This document shows positions 48,419 through 57,653 of a stretch of 64,000 nt of DNA, piece after piece; positions within the stretch are counted from its first letter, which is position 1, and each line of letters starts with the position of its first letter. The notes beneath the pieces are model-generated. The model was not told the DNA's origin. It ran no database searches and saw only the letters and a list, made by a program, of their open reading frames with translations. The position numbers were made by a program, and so were the translations under genes. This stretch comes from JAJTHB01 sp033763775 (GTDB taxonomy: Bacteria > Pseudomonadota > Alphaproteobacteria > Rickettsiales > SXRF01): NCBI GenBank assembly GCA_033763775.1, contig JANRJW010000005.1:62001-126000 (forward strand), given 5' to 3'.

Positions 48419-49979
48419 TGAGATACTCATCTTTCCAATGGTCATAAGCGCCAAGATTGAATTGCACAATGGTTTTTAGCCGCTCTGTATCAAACAGCTC
48501 ACCTTGCGTGATCAGCCGGAGCTTTTCATAATAGCGAGCCAGCGAGGGATGCATGAGAGTGGTGAAACCCGTCTCGACCGCATAGGCATAGCCCTTGGGA
48601 ATTTCACGGCGGAAATGACCAATATAAAAACGTTGATCGTCCGAAGCGGGCAGCCGCGCCAGCAGCGCATCACCCAGCCCGAGCATATCGATAGCGCGCA
48701 GCTGCGGCCCCGCGCAGTAAGCATGCATGCCAACAAAAAACATCACCTCCACGGGCGGATTTTTTTTCGCCAGCCGCCGCCTTCCATCGCGGCAGAATCC
48801 GTGGCTGGAGGATTGCCGGATTTCCAGCGGCCAGCGCTGTTTTATCAGGCTGTTGGCGCGGAAACTACGCGTAGAATCAATGATGCGGCCTTTGAGTTCA
48901 ATGCAATCACGGCAGTTTTCATGAATATTTCGCAGCATCGGCGAGACGACATACGCCGCGATGAGCAGGGCGGCGATGGCAAAGAGATGATCCGCTCGCA
49001 GTCGCTGCGGCGGGTAGACATACCATAGCCAGATGGTGGCAAAAATCGGCAGCGCCCAGAACCGCCCGGCCATGTAATCCCCGCCGATGCGCAGCACATA
49101 AAGAAAATAGCAGTAAATGCCCACCGCGATCATCTGCGCCACAGCGCGCGTACCAAAAATGAACCAAAGCGAGGAACAAAGCACCACAAACCCCGCCAGA
49201 TCCAGCACCAGCAGGTATTTCACATAGTTAGCGCTCTGCTGCAGATACAGCGCCAGCGGCAGGCCGGTATCCAGCTTGGCGTATTTGGTGTTGGGAAAGA
49301 CAAAGCCATAGTAAAGCAGCGCAAAATAAAACCACGCAATGAGCGGTAGCGCGCCATACACCACCTGTAACCAGCGCACCTGCGCCCGCTGCGTGATAAC
49401 CAGCCAGAGCAGTACCGGCGCGTATAAAATCGCTGTATCCAGCCGGTTGAGCAGCGAGAGCGCCACGCCAAGCGAAAGAAAAAACCAGAAATAACGATGT
49501 TCATGCAGCCGCACGAGCACAAAGCCAACCAAGGCAAACAGCAGATAAGCCAGCGCCGTTTCAAGGCCGGAGCTGGTATAGTCCATCACTGATTTGCTGG
49601 CCATGAATGGCACCAGCAATAGCGCCAGCACCATCATCATCGGTGCGCGTCTGGTAGCCAGTACCACCGCCACCGCCAGCAGCGAGCACAGGAGCGATAC
49701 CGCCACCGCCGAATGAAACAGGTTGCCCCACAGCGCATGTACCGGAATATTCAGCAGTAGCCACAAAGGATGCGTATAGACCTGCACGCGCTCATGCAGG
49801 TTCCAGCGCAGGCCATGGCCGCTGACTGCATTGTCAATCACCCGGAAAGTAATATAGGCATCCTCCGCCACCCAGGCGCGAAGAAACATCGCGGCAAGTA
49901 GTCCGGCCAGCAGCAGCACCAGCCAGCGCCACGAAGGCGGCGCGGAGAAAAAGCGCGCTAGGCGCTCGGCAGGCGCCAT
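48405..49979 (-). CDS. AftB-like GT-C glycosyltransferase
   Basis: A 524-residue polytopic inner-membrane protein with about ten helices and a periplasmic C-terminal domain (from about residue 380). The first periplasmic loop reads VAEDAYITFRVIDNAVSGHG then VYTHPLWLLL, the Asp-bearing layout of arabinosyltransferases related to mycobacterial AftB. Set between DprE1- and DprE2-like genes, it is the likely user of polyprenyl-phospho-D-arabinose. The acceptor is unknown. It overlaps both neighbours (22 nt and 14 nt). Confidence 0.8.
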   Translation of the reverse strand: MAPAERLARFFSAPPSWRWLVLLLAGLLAAMFLRAWVAEDAYITFRVIDNAVSGHGLRWNLHERVQVYTHPLWLLLNIPVHALWGNLFHSAVAVSLLCSLLAVAVVLATRRAPMMMVLALLLVPFMASKSVMDYTSSGLETALAYLLFALVGFVLVRLHEHRYFWFFLSLGVALSLLNRLDTAILYAPVLLWLVITQRAQVRWLQVVYGALPLIAWFYFALLYYGFVFPNTKYAKLDTGLPLALYLQQSANYVKYLLVLDLAGFVVLCSSLWFIFGTRAVAQMIAVGIYCYFLYVLRIGGDYMAGRFWALPIFATIWLWYVYPPQRLRADHLFAIAALLIAAYVVSPMLRNIHENCRDCIELKGRIIDSTRSFRANSLIKQRWPLEIRQSSSHGFCRDGRRRLAKKNPPVEVMFFVGMHAYCAGPQLRAIDMLGLGDALLARLPASDDQRFYIGHFRREIPKGYAYAVETGFTTLMHPSLARYYEKLRLITQGELFDTERLKTIVQFNLGAYDHWKDEYLNETK

Positions 49980-51328
49980 GGTTTCCAGCTCAGCCGGTCA
50001 GACATCAGCGATGTAAAGCGCGCCGCAGGATCCACTTCCTCCAGCACCTCCTGCCATAGCCCGGCATGGGTGCTGTACATGTGGCGGAACAGCTCCGGTG
50101 TCAGCAGCGCATCTTTTGCGAGATAGACGCGGCCGCCTCGCTCCGCCACCCAGCGGCTGAGCTGCGGCAGAAAAGCGCGCACGCGCTTGGTGTTCGGAAA
50201 ATCCAGCGCAAGGCTATAGCCCTTCAGCGGGAAGGTGAGCATGCCAAGCCCATCGCGGTGGTATTTGATGACCGCGAGATAAGAAAAAAGACGCTCTTTC
50301 TGGAGCACTTCAAGAAATCGCTCAGCATGATGAGCCACCTGCGGCGTTTCGGGAATCAGGCATTGATATTGGAAAAAACCGCGCCGCCCATACAGCCGAT
50401 ACCAGTGACCCAGACGATCGAGCGGGTGAAAGAAGCTGTCAAAATGCACGACATCACTGCGCCTCTCATGCTGGTAGCGGCGGAAGCGCAGACGGTTATA
50501 CAGCGCCATGCTGTAGCGGTTCAGCAGCCATGAGGGCGCAAAACACGGAATCGTCATGCCAGGTTTCAGTGGTCGGTAGCGCTCAAGCGGCTCGCCGCCC
50601 TCGTCGGTGGTAATATGCGAGGCGAATTCAAAGACACCACTGCCAAGCGCATCGCCGCGTGCCATGTGATCAATCCAGCCGATCATATAATCGCTTCGGT
50701 CGCGGTAATGTTCAAAAGCGGCGATCATATCGCTGATGGAATCCACGCGATAAGAGGTGGTTTTCAGTGACAGCGATGCGATACGCTGAAGCCGCAACGT
50801 GATCTCCTGGATGATACCAGTCATGCCCATGCCGCCGGCAGTCGCCCAGAAAAGATCGCTGTGTTCCTGCGCTGAGCATTCCAGTGAGCGACCATCCGCC
50901 AGCAGCAGCAGGATGGATTGCACATGTTCGGCAAAATCGCCGCTGCGGAAATGATTTTTGCCATGCACGTTGCAGGCAAAAGCGCCGCCCAGCGTGATGT
51001 TTCGTGTGCCGGGAATCACTGGTGGCAGAAAACCACGTGGCACAGCAAAATCCATCACCTCAGCGAGTGTAACGCCCGCCTGCGCGCGCAGCAGCCCATG
51101 CTCGCTATCAAACTCAATCAGATGATCAAGACGCTCGGTGCGAATCACCCCGTCTGGTTGCAGCGCGGCATCACCATAGGCGCGCCCCATGCCGCGCGCC
51201 AGCAGCGTATCGCTGCCCGCCTGCCGCAGCAGTTCGCGCAGCTCGCGCTCTTTCTCCGGCCGCCATGAGCGGCAGGTTGCCAGCGGGGCATGACCCCAGC
51301 CATATAATCGTTCCTGTTTACTGTTCAT
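49958..51328 (-). CDS. dprE1: DprE1-like FAD-dependent oxidase (decaprenylphosphoryl-ribose 2-epimerase type)
   Basis: A 456-residue FAD-binding PCMH-fold oxidoreductase. Motifs GMGRAYGDAAL, IPGTRNITLGGAFACNVHGK-N-H and GGRVYLAKDALLT match DprE1, which oxidises decaprenylphosphoryl-ribose at C2. In the segment KGYSLALDFP an Ala stands where mycobacterial DprE1 has the Cys targeted by benzothiazinones. It overlaps the hydrolase stop by 4 nt and the AftB-like start by 22 nt, so the trio is co-translated. The polyprenyl-phosphoribose synthase (UbiA type) is not in the window. Confidence 0.88.
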   Translation of the reverse strand: MNSKQERLYGWGHAPLATCRSWRPEKERELRELLRQAGSDTLLARGMGRAYGDAALQPDGVIRTERLDHLIEFDSEHGLLRAQAGVTLAEVMDFAVPRGFLPPVIPGTRNITLGGAFACNVHGKNHFRSGDFAEHVQSILLLLADGRSLECSAQEHSDLFWATAGGMGMTGIIQEITLRLQRIASLSLKTTSYRVDSISDMIAAFEHYRDRSDYMIGWIDHMARGDALGSGVFEFASHITTDEGGEPLERYRPLKPGMTIPCFAPSWLLNRYSMALYNRLRFRRYQHERRSDVVHFDSFFHPLDRLGHWYRLYGRRGFFQYQCLIPETPQVAHHAERFLEVLQKERLFSYLAVIKYHRDGLGMLTFPLKGYSLALDFPNTKRVRAFLPQLSRWVAERGGRVYLAKDALLTPELFRHMYSTHAGLWQEVLEEVDPAARFTSLMSDRLSWKPWRLPSA

Positions 51329-52158
51329 TGCGGGATTAGACCAAGCTCTCGTGCATAGTCTTCAACATGCGACGAAATTGCGCGGCTGTCAAAATCATTA
51401 TGACCCACGCCGGGCAGGAAAAATGAACGTTTAGGCTCCGGCGCCATCGCAAGCAGCGCGCGGCCGTGGTGAATGGGAATCACTGTATCCTCTTCGCCAT
51501 GAAACAGAAGCAGCGGCGCGTGGATGGAGGCGATACGCGAAGCGCTGTTGAAATGATCCTTGAGCAGCATTGACACCGGGATGAATGGATAGATTTCCTG
51601 CGCTCTTTTGGCCACGGAAAGATACGGCGCCTGAAGCACCAGCAGACCAATGTTGTGCTGCGTTGCCACCCAGCTGGCGACCCCGGTGCCGAGCGACTCG
51701 CCATAAACAATCAGTTTGTTTTCCGGTGTGTTTTTGTCATTTGCCAGCCAGCCGATGGCGGCGGCGGCATCGCGATATAAACCTTGTTCGCTGGGCTGGC
51801 CGCTGCTTTGACCATAGCCGCGATAGCTGAGCGCCGCCACACCAAAACCCCGCGCTGCAAGCGCTGCAAAAATGCCCGCGCGTCCGGCGATATTGCCGGC
51901 ATTGCCATGAAAATACAGCACGGTTGGAAGCGCGCCGCCCGCTGCGCGATACCATAGCTGCAGCGTCTCGCCGTCAGGTGTTGTGATAAAATGTTCTGAA
52001 AATTCAGTCAGCCCGTGCTGCGCTGGCGTGCCCATCGCGCTGGCTGGGTGATACATCAGCGAGCGCTGAAACACATACATGCCTGCCAGCAGCGCAGCAT
52101 AGAGAATAAGTAGTAACAGCAACAGGTTCAGCATGGTGTGAATCCGAACTTTTATCAT
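51325..52158 (-). CDS. Membrane-anchored alpha/beta hydrolase (ABHD13/Bem46-like)
   Basis: A 277-residue hydrolase with an N-terminal membrane anchor (residues about 9-30). It has the oxyanion loop FHGNAGNIAGR, nucleophile VYGESLGTG, acid in LLFHGEEDTVIP and histidine in PGVGHNDF, a complete triad. The fold matches the Bem46/YfhR group, whose substrates are mostly unknown. It is the first gene of the unit with the DprE1-like gene (4-nt overlap). It may act on lipid-linked or envelope substrates, but that is inferred from context only. Confidence 0.83.
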   Translation of the reverse strand: MIKVRIHTMLNLLLLLLILYAALLAGMYVFQRSLMYHPASAMGTPAQHGLTEFSEHFITTPDGETLQLWYRAAGGALPTVLYFHGNAGNIAGRAGIFAALAARGFGVAALSYRGYGQSSGQPSEQGLYRDAAAAIGWLANDKNTPENKLIVYGESLGTGVASWVATQHNIGLLVLQAPYLSVAKRAQEIYPFIPVSMLLKDHFNSASRIASIHAPLLLFHGEEDTVIPIHHGRALLAMAPEPKRSFFLPGVGHNDFDSRAISSHVEDYARELGLIPQ

Positions 52159-52222
52159 AGCATAGAGCCCGTTAATCTCTGGTTAAGAACTGGCTGATAA
52201 TGTGGCAAAAACAGGGGTTTTT

Positions 52223-52705
52223 ATGACCGCAATCAGCCTTTATATTCTTTTTAGCATGGTGGCAGTCATGGCGTATGATGTCACGCGCTATATCATTCCC
52301 AACTGGCTGGTCGCTTCCATTCTCGTGCTTTATCCGGCGGCGTTATTCATCAACCCGCAACAGACCGACTGGATGATGGCGCTTGCCGGCGCTGGTATTG
52401 TTTTCCTCGTGGGCTACGTGGTGTTTGCGCTGAGGCTGATGGGCGGCGGTGACATTAAACTTATCACAGTCTGCGCGTTGTGGGTTGGCTGGACGGCGCT
52501 ACCCGAATTTATTTTCCTGACCGCGATTTTTGGCGGTGTGTTTGCGCTGCTGCTGCTACTGGTTCGAAAGCTTCTGCCGTGGCTCAGGCTGGCCAAAACA
52601 CTGCCGCGCATTCTTCGGTCGGGCGAGCCGGTGCCTTACGGCGTGGCGATTGCGCTGGCGTTTTTATATCTGCATTATCTCGGCAAGATTGCTGCGCTTG
52701 CATGA
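52223..52705 (+). CDS. cpaA: Type IV prepilin peptidase (CpaA/TadV type)
   Basis: A 160-residue A24 aspartic protease with six predicted helices and no N-terminal methylase domain, as in CpaA. Both catalytic aspartates are present: MAYDVTRYIIPNW (about residue 20) and MGGGDIKLI. ATG 52223 has AGGGG 5 nt upstream; an in-frame GTG at 52202 lacks support. It processes Flp/Tad prepilins. No pilin gene is adjacent, but it lies divergent from the arabinose-type cluster. Its 3' end is 19 nt from a convergent glycosyltransferase. Confidence 0.88.
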   Translation: MTAISLYILFSMVAVMAYDVTRYIIPNWLVASILVLYPAALFINPQQTDWMMALAGAGIVFLVGYVVFALRLMGGGDIKLITVCALWVGWTALPEFIFLTAIFGGVFALLLLLVRKLLPWLRLAKTLPRILRSGEPVPYGVAIALAFLYLHYLGKIAALA

Positions 52706-52724
52706 GGCCACACCATGGCGCGGG

Positions 52725-54716
52725 TTATCGTGGTTTGGCCGCCCTGTTTTCACGATGCTGTTTTTCGCGCACTTCGCGCGCAGTGCCGCTTTGCCGATCG
52801 ATGGGGAAGAGTCGGCCTTTATATTCAAGGTAGGGCGTGTGGTTAGGATAGTATGCCATCAGCTCGCGGTTGCGGCGATCGCCCAAATCACGCGCGACAA
52901 TGATTGGCGAGTTTGGCGTTGGCGGATTTAAAAACGCAACCCACAGATATTTGTTTGGGCCCGGGCGTTGTCGCGCTGCAGTTTTTGGGCGCGGCCGCTC
53001 AATAAATACCAGCGCAGGCTTATTCGTTTCTTCCATGATAGTGTGCACAAATTTTGGCTTGTTATGCACGTAGTTCTGATACATGCGCAGAACCGGCGGT
53101 ATTTTATCTGCCCAGCCGGTGGCAAAAATAGCCATCACCGTGATCAGCAGTGAGGCCTGCACCACGCGCCTGCCGCTGGCCAGACGCACATGGTGAAGCC
53201 GAAGCAGCGCCGGAAGCTTCATCATGCCATAGGCGGTGAGGACGATGATGGCGGGCGCAAGCTCATAGATGAAGCGTGGGCCAAAGATATGGTAGATAAA
53301 GCGGTTATACATGTTCACCATGCTGTAAACCACAAGCATTGCCGCCAGCAGCCGTAGCGCGGTATTTTTCATCGGCGTCAGGCAGGCAATCAGCACAAAC
53401 AGCGTGGAGGGCACAAACCATTCAAACATGGCATGGTTGAGCAGCTGCCACTCGCGCTGGCCTTTCAACAGGCCGATCAGCCAGGTATGGCCACGCTCAA
53501 AACCAGGCAGGCCGCGCTCATGTTCTTTGATGTAAGGTGCCTGCCACCACACTGTGGTGGTGTTCAGATTATACCATACCTGGATGCAGCCACACACCGC
53601 AAAGCCAAGGCCAATTGCCAGCATGGATGGCAGGTGGGCTTTCGGGTTTTTCCAGAGTTCGTAGAGAAAGAAAAAGACAAACAGCACCATCATGCCGATA
53701 GCTGTCAGCGGCCGAATCAGAAACACCATGCCGATGGCCAGCCCGACCAGCAGCCCAAAACAGACAGCATCAGTTTGATTGTGATGCTGAATCGCATGGC
53801 GCATTTCAAAAAAGAACCACAGAAATAGCGCCGAAAAGAGCAGGGAGGTGGCATGCACCATGTATTCCGATGACATGAAAAAGACGAACGGACACAGCAG
53901 TGTTAAAAGCGCAGCGAGGCGGGCGGTTTTCTCATCGGTGACGCGCCGCGCGAGGAAATAAATCGCAACCAGGCTGAGCGCGCCGAGCATGGGATTGGTG
54001 AGCCACGGCGCACCCACGCGAAACCCAAGCGAAATAAAAAACGCATGCAGCGGCTGCCAGATGGAATACCACTGCTCTTTCGTGTTAATCATCAGCTTGG
54101 TGACAAAAAATTCCTGCAGCGGGTGGGTGATGAAAAATTTGCCCTGCGCGTAAATTTTACCCTGAATATATTGCACCAGTGAATCATCATAAGACGGGCG
54201 GAACTCAAACAGATACCATGACAGGCTGATGGTGAGCGCCAGAAAAAGCACAAACAGGCCGCCAATCCACCACCATACCGGCACGCGCATAAGCACCAGC
54301 ACCCACGGCATGGCGCGTGTGGCAGCGCGCCTGAAAAAACTGGCGCGGCAGAGCGACACCAGTAACAACGCAGCACCCACGCTGCAGACAAGCTGCTCAA
54401 CGACACCAAGCGTGCCAGCAAGGTTTGGTGGTAGCAGAATGAAAGCAAATAGCCCGCCCGCCACCGCCACCGCCAGCACACGAGCGGGGGGGTATTTTTT
54501 CCACCACAGCACGGCCGAGGCTGCAATCGGTATCGCAAGCAGCAATGCAATCAGGTGCATGGCATAATCGCTGGCTCGCTCGCGCGGGATGATTTCGCTT
54601 AAACGATCGCCAAAGCCGAGAAGAAAAAAGCCCGCAGCCATCCCAATCACCGCCAGCCATGTTTGCCTGTGTGATGCGCTGCTTTGCGTCGATGTTTTGT
54701 CAACGATCAGCGCCAT
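52725..54716 (-). CDS. GT-C family glycosyltransferase (GT39/ArnT-like)
   Basis: A 663-residue polytopic protein with about 11-12 helices. The first large loop contains EFRPSYDDSLVQYIQGKIYA, an Asp-Asp site typical of lipid-phosphate-sugar-dependent GT-C enzymes, then VTDEKTARLAALLTLLCPFV. A C-terminal soluble region (from about 570) follows. The donor is probably a polyprenyl-phosphate sugar. ATG 54716 is preferred to a GTG 6 nt earlier. It overlaps YihY by 17 nt on the same strand. It may act with the arabinose-type genes. Confidence 0.78.
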   Translation of the reverse strand: MALIVDKTSTQSSASHRQTWLAVIGMAAGFFLLGFGDRLSEIIPRERASDYAMHLIALLLAIPIAASAVLWWKKYPPARVLAVAVAGGLFAFILLPPNLAGTLGVVEQLVCSVGAALLLVSLCRASFFRRAATRAMPWVLVLMRVPVWWWIGGLFVLFLALTISLSWYLFEFRPSYDDSLVQYIQGKIYAQGKFFITHPLQEFFVTKLMINTKEQWYSIWQPLHAFFISLGFRVGAPWLTNPMLGALSLVAIYFLARRVTDEKTARLAALLTLLCPFVFFMSSEYMVHATSLLFSALFLWFFFEMRHAIQHHNQTDAVCFGLLVGLAIGMVFLIRPLTAIGMMVLFVFFFLYELWKNPKAHLPSMLAIGLGFAVCGCIQVWYNLNTTTVWWQAPYIKEHERGLPGFERGHTWLIGLLKGQREWQLLNHAMFEWFVPSTLFVLIACLTPMKNTALRLLAAMLVVYSMVNMYNRFIYHIFGPRFIYELAPAIIVLTAYGMMKLPALLRLHHVRLASGRRVVQASLLITVMAIFATGWADKIPPVLRMYQNYVHNKPKFVHTIMEETNKPALVFIERPRPKTAARQRPGPNKYLWVAFLNPPTPNSPIIVARDLGDRRNRELMAYYPNHTPYLEYKGRLFPIDRQSGTAREVREKQHRENRAAKPR

Positions 54717-55575
54717 GCTCACGCTCTACTACACGAAGCCCAAGTGCGCGGGTGATTTCATAATTCAGTTCGGCGCCGAAAATAAAAATCACATTGCAGA
54801 TATAAAAAAACAGTAGCGCGGCGATGATGCCGCCCAAGCTGCCATAAATCAGATTGACCTGATTAAAATTCGAAAGATACATGGTAAAGAGGTTCGCTGC
54901 AGAAAGCCACAGCACCACCACCACCAGCGCCCCCGGCCACACCGCGATGAAACTCTGCTTGATGTTAGGGATGGTGTAATAAATATAACTGACAGCGGCA
55001 AAAATCGCGCCCACCGCCAGCCAGATGACAAGACGCCCCAGCTCGTGGTCGCTGCCATCCATCAGCGCGATGCCGAGCCAGCGCTCAATGTTGGCCAGCA
55101 CAATCGGCAGAAAGACCAGCGCCAGCATGGCAGTGATTAAAATAGCGGTGAAAATGAGTAGCTGCAGCACACTCAGGCTACGCCTCAGCCAGTAGGCCGG
55201 CGGCGTGGTGACATGGTAGGCGCGGTTCAGCACGGTGCGGATGCCCTCCACAGCGGAGGATGCTGTCCAGATGGCGCCCAGAATCGCGACCGTCAGCAGC
55301 CCTTGCGGAGGGCCTGAAATAATCTCAACCACGCGAGGCTTCAGCGCGGCGGTTACATGCTCGGGTAGCACCGAAAGCGCCTCGGCGATCAGGCGCTCGC
55401 CCGCTTCACCCTGGCCGATAAAACCGATCACCGACACCATGAACACTAAAAAAGGAAACAGCGCGAGCAGGCCAAGAAAAGCAAGGTAACCAGCATGTTC
55501 AATGCCATCATGATTCACCGTATTCGCCACAGCGCTGCGAAACACCCGCCAGCATGTGCCAGCTTTACGTGTCAT
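54700..55575 (-). CDS. YihY/UPF0761 family membrane protein (BrkB-like)
   Basis: A 291-residue inner-membrane protein with six helices, showing LGLLALFPFLVFMVSVIGFI, the AIWTASSAVEGIRTVLNRAY motif and late YYTIPNIKQSFIAVWPGALV. Often mis-named ribonuclease BN; the true function is unsettled. ATG 55575 overlaps the aguA stop (ATGA), while an upstream start would add 31 unconserved residues. It is co-directional with aguA and the GT-C gene. Confidence 0.88.
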   Translation of the reverse strand: MTRKAGTCWRVFRSAVANTVNHDGIEHAGYLAFLGLLALFPFLVFMVSVIGFIGQGEAGERLIAEALSVLPEHVTAALKPRVVEIISGPPQGLLTVAILGAIWTASSAVEGIRTVLNRAYHVTTPPAYWLRRSLSVLQLLIFTAILITAMLALVFLPIVLANIERWLGIALMDGSDHELGRLVIWLAVGAIFAAVSYIYYTIPNIKQSFIAVWPGALVVVVLWLSAANLFTMYLSNFNQVNLIYGSLGGIIAALLFFYICNVIFIFGAELNYEITRALGLRVVEREHGADR

Positions 55576-56714
55576 GCGGGTTCCTGCTGGCTCATGCAGT
55601 GGATGGTGCCAAGCCCCCAGACGAGATCCACCGCATGAATACCCACCACCTCGCGCTTCGGAAAGCACTCGGCCAGAATATTGAGCGCTATTCTATCCAT
55701 GGGGTCGTTAAAGGTCGGCACCAGCACGACCTCGTTGCAGATGAGGAAATTGGCATAGGAGGCCGGCAGGCGCTGGCCTTCAAATACTACTGGCCGTGGC
55801 ATGGGAAGCTCAACAATGTTAAATGCCTTACCCTTCGCGTCGCGTGCTTTTTTCAGGCGTTTCAGATTGTCCTGCAGCAGGCTGTAATTATCATCGCGTT
55901 TATCTCGTTCCACCACCGTAACAATCGTATCGGCTTTCACAAAGCGTGTGATGTCATCGACATGACCATGGGTATCATCCCCAACAATGCCATGGCCCAG
56001 CCAGATGATCTGGCTGATGCCGAGGTAGCGTGCAAACACCTCGGCATAATCATCACGCGTGAAGCCAGGGTTGCGGCACTGAATATTGGAAAGCAGGCAT
56101 TCTTCGGTGGTGATCAGCGTGCCTTTACCGTTCACATCAATCGAGCCACCTTCTAGCACCACGCGCTTTCCTTTGTGCATCGGCTGGATGCGATCCAGCT
56201 GGTAGGTGGTGTTAATTGCCTCGGGCACTTTGTCGTCTTTTTTGTGGTTGGGGTATTTTGCCCACGCGTTAAAACGCCAGTCGAGCATAACGGATGACGG
56301 ATGACGGATGACGGATGACGGCGATTGTTTTTTCTTGTCAGCCGTCCACCGTCCACCGTCCACCGGCTTTACAAAAATCGGGCCGCTATCGCGCAGCCAG
56401 ATGCGATCGGTGGGAATCACATGCCACTTGATGTGTTTCATGTTCACGCCGGCGCGCTCCAGCACATCGGTGGCGCGTTTTTGTTCTTTATCGTTCTGCA
56501 CTACCAGCCGCACCACCTGCGTGTGGGCAATATGACGAATAATCTCCGCATACACCCAGGGAATCGGCTCAAACTTATCCGGCCAGTCTTCTTTATTATG
56601 CGGCCACGCAAGCCAGATGGCGGCTTGCGGTTCCCATTCAGCGGGCATTCTGTAGGATGACGGATGACGGATGATGGATGACATAGTGTCTCTTTGTCTA
56701 CTGTCCACGGTCAT
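55572..56714 (-). CDS. aguA: Agmatine deiminase
   Basis: A 380-residue member of the PAD superfamily converting agmatine to N-carbamoylputrescine. It has YRMPAEWEPQAAIWLAWPHN near residue 22, WLRDSGPIFV, LEGGSIDVNGKGTLITTEEC, GHGIVGDDTHGHVDDITRF and the nucleophile Cys in GTIHCMSQQEP. Two heptanucleotide arrays are read in frame: one after GPIFVKP (56290-56364) and one near the start (56655-56682, IIRHPSS). The start is uncertain: ATG 56714, 56684 or 56648. It overlaps aguB by up to 17 nt. Confidence 0.93.
   Translation of the reverse strand: MTVDSRQRDTMSSIIRHPSSYRMPAEWEPQAAIWLAWPHNKEDWPDKFEPIPWVYAEIIRHIAHTQVVRLVVQNDKEQKRATDVLERAGVNMKHIKWHVIPTDRIWLRDSGPIFVKPVDGGRWTADKKKQSPSSVIRHPSSVMLDWRFNAWAKYPNHKKDDKVPEAINTTYQLDRIQPMHKGKRVVLEGGSIDVNGKGTLITTEECLLSNIQCRNPGFTRDDYAEVFARYLGISQIIWLGHGIVGDDTHGHVDDITRFVKADTIVTVVERDKRDDNYSLLQDNLKRLKKARDAKGKAFNIVELPMPRPVVFEGQRLPASYANFLICNEVVLVPTFNDPMDRIALNILAECFPKREVVGIHAVDLVWGLGTIHCMSQQEPA
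56290..56364 (-). repeat. Two heptanucleotide arrays inside aguA
   Basis: On the plus strand, four perfect ACGGATG units (56290-56317), then an AT-rich spacer, then three CCGTCCA units (56343-56364). In the aguA frame they encode SSVIRHPSSV and GGRW-type peptides in an extra loop not expected in homologues. Confidence 0.85.
56655..56682 (-). repeat. Heptanucleotide array at the aguA 5' end
   Basis: Four GGATGAC-type units on the plus strand (one carries GGATGAT). Read on the coding strand they give SSIIRHPSS. The aguB C-terminal codons just beyond (56701-56728) hold related GTCATCC and GTCCACC pieces. Confidence 0.85.
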
Positions 56715-57594
56715 CCGTCCACCGGGACGTCAGTCCCGCATACGCATCCACGCGCCGATCGCGGAAAAACGGCCAGTTGCGGCGCTTATGCTCCACCAGC
56801 GAGAGGTCGCACTCAGCGATCAGCACTTCCTCCTTGTCGTGCGAGGCATGGGCAAGGAAGCGGCCATACGGATCGCAGATGAAGGAGTTGCCGAAGAATT
56901 CAAGGCCATCGCCTCCCTGCGGCGGAATTTCGTGGCCAATACGGTTTACGGCGCAGACAAACACGCCGCTCGCAATCGCGTGGGCGCGCTGGATGGTAAT
57001 CCAGCTATCGACCTGCGATTCGCCCCACTCACGCTTCTCGGAAGGATGCCAGCCGATGGCGGTGGGGTAGAAGAGGGTGTGCGCGCCCTGCATGGCAGTG
57101 AGGCGTGCGCCTTCGGGATACCACTGATCCCAGCAGATGAGCGTGCCCAGCTTGCCGGCGCTGGTGGCGTGTGCCTTAAAGCCAAGATCGCCGGGCGTGA
57201 AGTAATATTTTTCTTCAAACAGCGGGTCGTGGGGGATGTGCATTTTGCGGTAAATGCCAGCGATGCTGCCGTCTTTATCAATCACCACCGCGGTGTTGTA
57301 ATACAGCCCCTCGGCGGCTTTTTCAAAAATGGAATTGATGATGACCATGCCTGTCTGCTTCGCCAGTTTGGCCAGCGCCTGTGTGGTGGCACCGTCCGCT
57401 GGCTCGGCAAGGTCAAAACGGCTGCTATCCAGCCCCTGGCAGAAATAATCCGTGAGGAACAGTTCCGGCAGGCACGCCACCTGCGCGCCTTTAGCTGCCG
57501 CGTCGCCGAGCATATCCAGCGCGTGGGCAAGGCTCGCTTTTGGCGAACCAGCATATTTCATTTGAATAGCGGCAAGGCGCAGCATGTTGGTCAT
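56698..57594 (-). CDS. aguB: N-carbamoylputrescine amidase
   Basis: A 298-residue carbon-nitrogen hydrolase releasing putrescine from N-carbamoylputrescine. The Glu-Lys-Cys triad is visible in CLPELFLTDYF, YRKMHIPHDP and LICWDQWYPEGARL; the last is the AguB signature. ATG 57594 is chosen over 57633, which adds unconserved residues. The C-terminal LTSRWTDDRGQ lies in repeat-like DNA. With overlapping aguA it completes agmatine-to-putrescine conversion; arginine decarboxylase is not in the window. Confidence 0.93.
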   Translation of the reverse strand: MTNMLRLAAIQMKYAGSPKASLAHALDMLGDAAAKGAQVACLPELFLTDYFCQGLDSSRFDLAEPADGATTQALAKLAKQTGMVIINSIFEKAAEGLYYNTAVVIDKDGSIAGIYRKMHIPHDPLFEEKYYFTPGDLGFKAHATSAGKLGTLICWDQWYPEGARLTAMQGAHTLFYPTAIGWHPSEKREWGESQVDSWITIQRAHAIASGVFVCAVNRIGHEIPPQGGDGLEFFGNSFICDPYGRFLAHASHDKEEVLIAECDLSLVEHKRRNWPFFRDRRVDAYAGLTSRWTDDRGQ

Positions 57595-57653
57595 GGTGTT
57601 TTTCCCGAAAATGAGCTCGCGAGCGGTGTACAATATTGGGCTGTAAATGCCAA

